A stretch of DNA of 64,000 nucleotides. Origin: Cannabis sativa. Its lineage: Eukaryota; Streptophyta; Magnoliopsida; Rosales; Cannabaceae. Every line of letters starts with the position of its first letter. Position 1 is the first letter of the stretch. Position numbers and translations under genes: made by a program. Location of the stretch: the NCBI RefSeq assembly GCF_029168945.1, contig NC_083602.1, forward strand, positions 61,524,600 to 61,588,599, read 5' to 3'. The notes beneath the pieces are model-generated. The model saw only the letters and a program-made list of their open reading frames with translations, did not search any database and was not told the origin of the DNA. This document shows positions 57,231 to 64,000 of this stretch, in pieces.

Positions 57231-57706
57231 GCAAGGCATAACCAGGTTAGACTCGGTAATTATAATCGAGATAAACCTTACTAAGGCCTTATTGTAAATA
57301 GACGTGTGAGCGTAACACGTAGGTCTATGCTACATGGACATATATAGACGTGTGGGAGCAACACGTAGGTCTATGCTACATAGACATATATAGGCGTGTG
57401 AGCGTAACACGCAGGTCTATAGCAAATAGACAAATAGTGCAGTGGCACCAATAATTATATGATAAATATATATGTTGAGACTAAGGGTTATGCGCTCAAG
57501 GCATAACCAGGTTGGACTCGGTAACAAGAACCGAGATGAACTGATCTAAGGCCTTATTGTAAATAGACGTGTGAGAGCAACACGTGGGTCTACGCCACGT
57601 AGACATAAATAGACGTGTGAGCGCAACACGTAGGTCTACGCCACGTAGACATAAATAGGCATGTGAGCGTAACATGCAGGTCTGTGTCACACAGACAAAT
57701 TTGAAT
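57231..57706. repeat. Higher-order repeat: ~264-bp unit with three ~45-bp sub-repeats
   Basis: Each half starts with AAGGCATAACCAGGTT and GACTCGGTAA, passes CTAAGGCCTTATTGTAAATA and then holds three copies of a TAGACGTGTGAGCG-type 45-bp unit (starts about 57299, 57345, 57389 and again 57564, 57609, 57654). The third sub-unit in each half carries the same AGGC variant, showing that the trio duplicated as a block. Confidence 0.9.
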
Positions 57707-58482
57707 AACATTGTTGTTTATATTGTATGATGAGCATATTATTGATATGTTTTATACTATCTTGCTGGGCTTGGCTCACGGGTGCTCTACTGTGCAGGAA
57801 AGGGTAAGTCAGTGGCTGATCAACCATGAGTTTGAGGAGCAAGATGAAGAATGTACATGTTCAAGCCATATCAGACCAAGCGGGTTAAGGGTCTATCAGT
57901 GATGAACTTTTGAATTCTATTTTGCCATTTAGGTCGGCTAGAAATAAATGACTTGTAATAGCGGTTGTAAATATTTTTGGGATCCCAACTATTTTAAAAG
58001 TTTTAAATATATTACAAGTTTATTTTCTTTCTGTTTAATATAAAAGTTTAAATTCTGCGCTATTTTGATTAGTAATCTCGTTTAGGGGATTAGGGTTTCA
58101 TAAGTATTTTGGGTAGCGTGCCTAATTATTTAGGGCGTTACAATATAATTAAGATTATATTCCACTGTGCCGACAACACTATAATCTTTAACAAATTCAT
58201 ATGTTCTGGACTTAAAAAGAATTCATACATTATATACATATAATCATGAAATAAATCATGTGAACCATGCAACATAAAATGTTATTTCTGATCTTTATTA
58301 ATAAGTAAATCTGATTATATTGAAATGGATTTTATTTAGGGCACAAAACCCAACACCATCGCCAACAAAGAAGACAACCTTTGGGTCCGATGGATTCACA
58401 ATGTTTATTTCAAAGAGGAAGAATGGTGGAGCTACAAAGCTCCAATCCAAGGGAGCTGGTATTGGAAGCAAATTGTTGCTGC

Positions 58483-59685
58483 TGTTAGGCTAAAATTAGT
58501 CTAAGTTTCGGGTCGTATTTTCGGTTAGTTTTCACTCTTTGTTTCTAGTTTTAGGGCTATATTACGCTTGATTCTTTTGTTTCAGGTCCTCGGGCATTTA
58601 AAGAAAGTATGTACAAGAATTGAGGAAAAACGGTGAAAGAATCGAGAAGAAAAACCAAAATTGGTGTTGCTGCCTATTCCCGTCGCGACGGGAAATTTGC
58701 CAGTCGCGACGGGAACTGGCAGAAACTTTCAAGAGATTCGAAGCTGAACCCCCGTCGCGACGGGGGCTTTGCCAGTCGCGACGGGGACCCTTATGACGGG
58801 ATTTTTGGGCAGTTTCGTAATTTCACGAATTTTAAAGATGAGAATTGGTTTAAATAGCAAGGGTTCGTGAAAATTAGAGGAGATTCAGAATTGGAACCCT
58901 AGAAACAAAGGAGGAGGCTAGAAGAGCGACTTGTGGCGACCCGGATCAATGGCTTCAACTAGTTCTTTCTCTTCTCTTTAATTTTTCTATGTTCTTTTCT
59001 ATTTCAATGTTAATTATGGATTTGATTATGGATGTTTTGAACTAAACTCCTATTTAGGGAGAATGATGAATGTTGTTTAAGTTTTTCCTAGTTAATGAAT
59101 AATTGCCATTCCTCCATCTTGATTGTGAACACTATTCAAATTTGTGTTTAATTTCCATGTGCAAGATTGATCACCTTTTACATGTTTTATGATCTCAATT
59201 CGAAATCTGAAAAGTGAGAATTGAGAATGCTAAAATTGGATAGTCTAGGTTTTGATGTGAAACGAAAGTATTTACATAGCCTTTGTGACATTTAGATTAT
59301 TGCTTAATGCTGATTTCATGTTAATTTAATTAAGAGATTAATTAGAGAGCATGAGATTTAGAACCTAGAAGATCTGAAAAGAGCTAGGTTAATTTATAAT
59401 CTGTCATTCACTTCAAGAGAAGGATAGCAATTAGACATTAACATTGGTAACTTAACAACAGGATTCGTCTCCCTATTCTCTCATCTTGATTAATATTCAC
59501 TTGTTTCTTTAAGTTTCTTGAATTTCTTTCTTCCTTTTTTAATCATAAATACTTTTGATTTGCCAAATAGAATTATAAGTATAGTTTAGTAGTAATTAAT
59601 CCAATTCCCTGTGGTTCGACCTCACTTGCGTGAGTATACTACTTGATTGCGTGCACTTGCGTAGTAATTAATAATTTTCGCAACA
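58483..59685 (+). mobile_element. Solo LTR with target duplication GCTGC, inserted in the LINE 3' part
   Basis: 1203 bp, TGTTAGGC...CGCAACA, with GCTGC at 58478-58482 and 59686-59690. Its 3' end has CCCTGTGGTTCGACC and ACTTGCGTGAGTATACTAC, the signature shared with the solo LTRs at 8669 and 18200. The open frame at 58633-58857 lies on GC-rich internal repeats and is not a gene. Confidence 0.92.
58678..58790. repeat. CpG-rich GTCGCGACGGG repeats inside the solo LTR
   Basis: The palindrome TCGCGA occurs at 58683, 58704, 58755 and 58776 as two pairs joined by TTTGCCAG, about 72 bp apart. Very high CpG density compared with surroundings. Confidence 0.9.
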
Positions 59686-60365
59686 GCTGCAAAAGATCAA
59701 CTCAAAGAACTAATCGATACTCAACAATTCACATCCAACAGGTATACTATCTCTCTTGGCTATAAGTTGCTTTGTCCACCACAAACTAAAGTCACTTGGA
59801 GTAATGAAGTGTGGGGGAGATTTAATATCCCCAAACACAGCTTCATCACTTGGCTTTCAGTTCAAAACCGATTGAAGACCAAAGATAGATTGCACAAGCT
59901 CCATATAGCAGCTGATGCCACTTGCGTTGTTCTTTAACTGCCAGCTAGCTCAGGAGTGTGTGAAACAGATTAAAAGCTGGTTGTCCTGGGGTGTTCTCTC
60001 CAATGACCTCAACAAACTTCTTAGATGGATAAATCATGCAAAGATCAGCTCCTTCAAGAAGAAAGTTCTTTCAGCGGCTGTAGCTGGGTTAGTGTACTCA
60101 ATATGGCATACTAGAAAGGACAAAATATGGAATAATAAGATTGATAATGTAGATGCAATTGTAAAGAAAGTTCAGTTTACTGTCAAACATAGAATTGACT
60201 CCCTTTGTCCAAAAAAAGTGAGTCAAATAGATAGAGAGTGGTACCAAAACTTGTAATAGCTTAGAAATATTTTTGAGATCTCTTTTTTCATGAGATGCTC
60301 TTACTTTGTAAATGGTTTGTGGATTAATACATTGCTGATTTATCAAAAAGAAAAAAATACTATAG

Positions 60366-60560
60366 ACACTCTTTCTACTCCTTCAACCTCAACAAGTCAA
60401 CAATAAGACACAACCTTGGATTGAAAAGGTTTATTATTATACTTTATTAAATTTAATTTATTGATTTCATTTACTAATTTATCTTTTTTTTCATTTTAAA
60501 AAAAATATTGAAAGGTTTGGAACTTTGAACTAGGAGGACTTTGGGTTTTGTTGAATTGTG
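60366..60560 (+). pseudogene. hAT gene 3' end resumed after the LINE
   Basis: The sequence after the right target duplication begins ACACTCTTTCTACTCC, which follows an ATATAG acceptor when the LINE is removed. It gives a short Ser/Thr-rich C-terminus with a stop near 60405, then AT-rich 3'UTR-like DNA. Based mainly on position. Confidence 0.45.
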
Positions 60561-61092
60561 TAATGAACGCATATTAGAATATGGATTAGTGAAAACAATT
60601 AGCGTAATTGTTGACATTTTTATAATTAAACATGAGTTTTTATGTTGTGGGTCCCATTTTTGAAATGGGCGCTAGAATTATAATTTTTCAATTCCGGAGA
60701 TTTTATTAAACTCTAGAAGTATTATTTGTGTTATATATGAGTTTTGCAATTTTTATGATTTTTGCCCAACGACGACGAAAAATACGATGGATGGTCATTA
60801 GAGTCACATGGGTAAGTTTAAAAACTATTTTCTTAGTGGGATAAATATTTGAGCATTTTATGGCTTTTGAGCGGGATTATGGCTTTTGAGCATTTTATCC
60901 CTAAGCTTGTTATTACTTAAGTTATAAATTTAAAAGATATTTTGGTAATTTGCACATATGGATTTGGGTGGCTTCTCCTTTGCAGGACAACTGGCCACTT
61001 AGAAATTAAGAAATAAACTTAGTTTATTTAAAGGAATTAATTAACTAAAGAAAGGAAAACATTAGAAGTTATATGTTAAACCCCATTTCATT

Positions 61093-61094
<2 letters not shown>

Positions 61095-61130
<36 letters not shown>
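61095..61130. repeat. (CT)n microsatellite
   Basis: About 18 CT units. Confidence 0.95.
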
Positions 61131-61132
<2 letters not shown>

Positions 61133-61271
61133 GAACATCCTTACATGTCACTTGAGAACACATTATAGAATACAAAAATAACAAACACAAAGAGTAGGGT
61201 AAAAGATCTTATGCAAACTTCTCTTTAATTATTCCCATTCTCTCATTGAATGTTATTATAGATTAAAATCT

Positions 61272-61273
<2 letters not shown>

Positions 61274-61360
<87 letters not shown>
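61274..61360. repeat. (CT)n microsatellite, long
   Basis: About 43 uninterrupted CT units, 145 bp after the first tract. Confidence 0.95.
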
Positions 61361-61363
<3 letters not shown>

Positions 61364-62110
61364 TTTGTAGCAGCCATAGAACCAAGGTTCCTCCAATTTT
61401 TTTCTTTGTTCATTCTAGCTGGAATTCAAGGGTTTAGAAGAAGCTTTGGAGGAGGAAAGCTAAGGTGAGCCCTAGAACTAACTTTTCCTGAAGTTTTGAA
61501 TTATGCATAACTATTAGTTAGCTACTGTTTGGTTGGGTTTCGGTTAGAATTGGTTTCTACAAATTAGGTTTGATGTATTAACCTTTATTGGACTGTTGTT
61601 GTTGGCTGGTTTTGGGGTTGCGCAAGTTTGAGTTCTAAGAACTCAAACTTGAGTCAACAATGGCATATTGAGTATTAGTGTGTTTTTCTTGCTACTTTCA
61701 CTTGGAAATTATCCTAGAATGGTTTTGCAGGTGTTCTGAAGAGTTTGGATTGGTTTGGACACAATTTGGACATGATTTCGAATTATTTGGGTTACTGGCA
61801 CCGATTAATCGGTTTTACAGGCCCTGTAAAATTAGTTAATCGGATTAGGAACAGGTTTCTCGAATTTTTTGTGTTGGCGGTTTGTGTTATTTCCAGTACC
61901 TTAGTTAGTTATTTCCTTAATTTTTTTGGGTATTGTTATAGTAGTTACCAATAACAGAACCCTTAGTTGGAGTTTGGGTGTCCCGAATTAGGGTTTTGAT
62001 ATGTCATTTACCCGTTTACGTGAATGTGACTTAGGGCATCCATCCAGCACGAGGTTTTCTGTTCAGGTCAACCAACTCTCATGAATTTGGAAACAAGGTA
62101 AGACTAGCAT

Positions 62111-63194
62111 AGAACGTATTATATATGGGAGCTAATACAATAGGTATTATGATTTTTACCTATCAATAGAAATAGTAATTTGCAGCCTTTGATTTAATCA
62201 AATGACTCAAATAACCTTTGAAAATCACACCATAATTAATATATTTTTTTATTTATAATTAATCTTGAATATTATTAATTACAAGTTCAACTAACAAACT
62301 CCAAACCTAACTCCAAACTCATAATTTTTTTTTTACTTATTTATCTTATGACTATTTATAACTTTCAATTAATTATTTTTTAATTTGAAATTTATATATT
62401 TATTTTTAATTAATTTTATTTTCTACTTAACACAATAATTGTAGCTAGAAAAGTACAATATATTTAAGTTATTTAATCCTACAATAATCAATACAACCAA
62501 TAATATAAGAGTGGTGTAAGTGGTAAAATTATTGTATATCAAGTAGAATGACATGAGTTCAATCCTTTCAAAAAATATGATTTTTTTTTTAATTTAAGAT
62601 TTTAAATTAATTTAATAATTTGATTTTTTTTTAATTTTTTTCTAAACAATAGTTTTTTTTTTTTAATATTTACTAATATGGAACAATTCTTATACTACAA
62701 AAATGTTAAAGTTTGTAATTATTGTGGTGGAAAGTCTTAAACTTTTATTTATTAATATATATATTGATGGTTGTATTACATAAAATATAATAGTGAACAA
62801 TAAAATAACACATGCAATAATAATAATAATAATCAAATAAAAAGTTTGTCAAATAAAAATTGAATAATAAATTTTGTCAAATAAATAAAATACATTATAA
62901 ATAGATGAAAAATTTTGTACTAACAAAATATCTGAATGATTTTGATTTACCGTCGATCTCATCCAAATTTTATAGTTTATGACAACTTGAATTATAAGGT
63001 GCTTCAAACGTACTATAAACGATCGAATTGCTAGTAAAGACATAATTTTTTTATTATTTATTATTAATTTAACGTTTAAATTAATTTAATAATTTAAAAT
63101 TTTTGTTTCAAACAATAATGTATGGAATATACTATAAAAAATTCAAGGTTGTAATTATAATAGTGAAGAATAAAATAATACATGCATTAATAAA
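62111..63194. other. AT-rich intergenic DNA with a weak SINE-like head
   Basis: TGGTGTAAGTGG (62512-62523) and GAGTTCAATCC (62555-62565) fit pol III A and B boxes 31 bp apart, as in a tRNA-derived SINE head. No other feature; the open frame at 62849-63043 has no domain. Confidence 0.3.
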
Positions 63195-63370
63195 TAATAG
63201 GGAAATTTGCAGCATAAATACTATATGTTTTAATTTTATACACTTAAATACTATATGTTTTTTTTTTTGGCGAATTTAACACCAAACGTTGTATTTTAGG
63301 TCTCTCCGTTACTACTATTCTGTTAGTTGTGACTAGGTGTACACGTGTAAGGCCCAGATTAAATCCCCAT
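63195..63370. repeat. Relative of the GGCGGCTAAAC-type element end
   Basis: GGAAATTTGCAGCATAAATAC, CACTTAAATAC, TTTTTGGCGAATTTAACACC, a CTCCGTT phrase and GTGTACACGTG appear in the same order as at 5075-5260. This suggests a repeat family (possibly MULE ends) with at least three members here. Confidence 0.45.
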
Positions 63371-63676
63371 TTTTTTTAAATGTTTAGTTAAAATTAAAAA
63401 TTTAACTTTTTAATCTAATATATCTAACTTAAATTTAATTTTTTATAAAATTGTTTTAATGAATTAAACTAAAAAAAATTAAAAAGCAAATGGGAATACC
63501 AATCAATCATCCCAAATAAGCCTATATCTTATCCCTCTTCTTCCTGCTGCCTTCTTCAACCAAAAAAATAAAAATAAAAAAAAATTACAGCAGTCAAGCA
63601 CAAAAATAAAACAACTGCCTCTCTTCCAATATCTCTTCCCTCCCAGACAACATCCTCATCTATTGCCTCTCCCGTG
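63371..63676. other. AT-rich spacer with a pyrimidine-rich patch
   Basis: No gene. 63535-63670 is C/T-rich, like a plant 5'UTR, but no coding frame follows before the LTR at 63677. Confidence 0.3.
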
Positions 63677-64000
63677 TGTTGGAATTTATTTTACCAGGAT
63701 CTTAGATCTACTCACAAGTATGTTTATTAACATCCTAAATAAGAATTTTCTAAAACGATAAATTAAACACATATAAAGTTTAAGAAACCTTACATTGGGT
63801 GCAGCGGAACATAATGACTCCTTCCGTTCAGATATCTAGCCCTTGATTCCTTTGTGTAGTAGAGCATTATCAATATCTGAACCTGGATCTCTTTCTCTGA
63901 ATCTTTGATGCTGAAACTCCTTTGCTGATGATCTTTCTTCACGATCTTCCTCACTATGATTGAGGTATCACTTGATGTGTGTGGGCACTACTCATACACT
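63677..64000 (-). repeat. TGTTGG-family LTR, cut by window end
   Basis: From TGTTGGAATTTATTTTACC it follows the reverse complement of the 3' end of the LTR at 5655-7561 (and the start of 48324) throughout, including TGTGTGGGCACTACTC near the window edge. Whether it is a solo LTR or part of a full element cannot be seen. Confidence 0.9.

Larger units (their letters stand above)
49963..58142 (+). mobile_element. Chromovirus (Ty3/Gypsy, Tekay-like), decayed, innermost of the nest
   Basis: Ends TGTAATACCCGG and GGGCGTTACA, with target duplication ATATA at 49958-49962 and 58143-58147. The order LTR-gag-(protease lost)-RT-RNase H-integrase-chromodomain-LTR is that of plant chromoviruses. The 5' LTR is shorter than the 3' LTR, no primer binding site is visible, a deletion joins gag to the RT catalytic region, and many stops interrupt the frames. 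It cannot encode a complete polyprotein. Confidence 0.92.
55054..58142 (+). repeat. 3' LTR of the chromovirus, 3.1 kb, with internal repeats
   Basis: The first 1620 bp match the 5' LTR. The last ~1470 bp consist largely of nested repeats (below) and end CGTTACA. The open frames at 57496-57711 and 57711-57902 are by-products of these repeats. Confidence 0.88.
48324..58355 (-). mobile_element. TGTTGG-family solo LTR, inserted in the LINE and itself split by a chromovirus
   Basis: The left part 48324-49962 and right part 58143-58355 together make about 1.85 kb. This is the reverse complement of the same LTR family as 5655-7561. TGTTGG...CCAACA ends and the target duplication CCATC (48319-48323 and 58356-58360) are intact. 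No internal region of the family is present, so it is a solo LTR. Confidence 0.93.
58361..60256 (+). pseudogene. LINE ORF2 C-terminal part (zinc-binding RT domain), split by a solo LTR
   Basis: Directly continues the frame from 48323 once one CCATC is dropped: A-N-K-E-D-N-L-W-V-R-W-I-H. It is cut again at 58483-59685, then resumes at 59691 with P-P-Q-T-K-V-T-W-S-N-E-V-W and P-K-H-S-F-I-T-W-L, the zf-RVT pattern. A frameshift near 59915 precedes the last 113 codons, ending W-Y-Q-N-L. The conserved downstream Cys/His pattern is incomplete. Confidence 0.9.
46676..60355 (+). mobile_element. 5'-truncated LINE (L1-type ORF2) carrying two later insertions
   Basis: It starts abruptly inside ORF2 and ends after an A-rich tail (TATCAAAAAGAAAAAAA at about 60341-60357). 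The 10-bp target duplications, AATAATATAG (46666-46675) and AATACTATAG (60356-60365), differ by one base. Removing the solo LTRs at 48324-58355 and 58483-59685 with their target duplications leaves about 2.4 kb: reverse transcriptase, then a zinc-binding RT C-terminal domain, then a short 3'UTR. 5' truncation and a poly-A tail are standard marks of LINE integration. Confidence 0.9.
60561..62110 (+). repeat. Decayed chromovirus-type LTR (inferred)
   Basis: Phrases in the same order as the chromovirus LTR at 50500-51570 can be seen: a GGAGGAAAGCTAAGGTGAGCC-like leader segment near 61450, CAAACTTGAGTC near 61650, and AACAAGGTAAGACTAGCATAGA near 62095 (compare ACAACAGGTAAGACAGTAG at 51541). Heavily diverged and expanded by CT microsatellites. 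No ends or target duplication were found. Confidence 0.4.

Noticed and set aside
56722..57706. Regularly spaced repeats that might suggest a CRISPR array
   Set aside because: Plant nuclear context, LTR location, unequal spacing and repeated rather than unique spacers exclude it.
57496..57711. Cys/Leu/Arg-rich minus-strand open frame with internal repeats
   Set aside because: It comes from the tandem ~45-bp units of the 3' LTR.
58633..58857. Arg/Asp/Gly-rich open frame in the solo LTR
   Set aside because: It follows the GTCGCGACGGG repeats inside an LTR and has no start context or domain.

Overview
This is nuclear DNA from a flowering plant, most likely a eudicot. It is AT-rich, its genes have many GT-AG introns, and it carries a chloroplast-targeted Rubisco activase, a chloroplast-type sugar transporter and a plant TFIIA large subunit. 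It is also packed with Copia, Gypsy/chromovirus, LINE, hAT and MITE sequences. I cannot name the species from sequence alone; a rosid is only a guess. No bacterial genes, CRISPR array or rRNA genes are present.

Layout. (1) 1-3336: the 5' part of a decayed minus-strand Copia element with one LTR. (2) 3337-20725: repeat territory. A PPR gene fragment is split by an 11.5-kb gag-only LTR retrotransposon (5655-17125, target duplication ATGCT), which itself holds a solo LTR (8669-10022). The PPR fragments are flanked by inverted copies of one promoter/5'UTR-like segment. Two more solo LTRs follow (18200-19601 and 19941-20720), each with a perfect 5-bp target duplication. (3) About 22.9-39.7 kb: a gene island nearly free of elements. 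In order it holds TFIIA large subunit (+, 11 exons), a small acidic protein of unknown function (-), a plastid sugar/H+ symporter of the XYLP3 type (+, 14 exons), Rubisco activase (+, 7 exons, redox-type long form) and a low-temperature-induced 65 kDa/RD29-type stress protein (-, 4 exons). (4) 40.7-44.0 kb: MITEs and a duplicated segment carrying a very long CA microsatellite. (5) 44.1-60.5 kb: a four-level nest. A dead hAT gene was hit by a 5'-truncated LINE (46676-60355). The LINE was hit by a TGTTGG-family solo LTR (48324-58355) and by a second solo LTR (58483-59685). The first of these holds a decayed chromovirus (49963-58142). Every level except the hAT has a target duplication that I could read. 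(6) 60.6-64.0 kb: a decayed LTR, CT microsatellites, AT-rich DNA, and the start of another TGTTGG-family LTR cut by the window end.

The island genes do not form an operon or pathway, although three make chloroplast or stress-related products. Exon boundaries were joined by hand and preserve reading frame throughout. No clearly new biological system was found. The most informative observations are the datable nest, the gag-only element in the PPR gene, a GC-AG intron and an isoform-deciding last intron in Rubisco activase, and the higher-order repeats inside the chromovirus 3' LTR.
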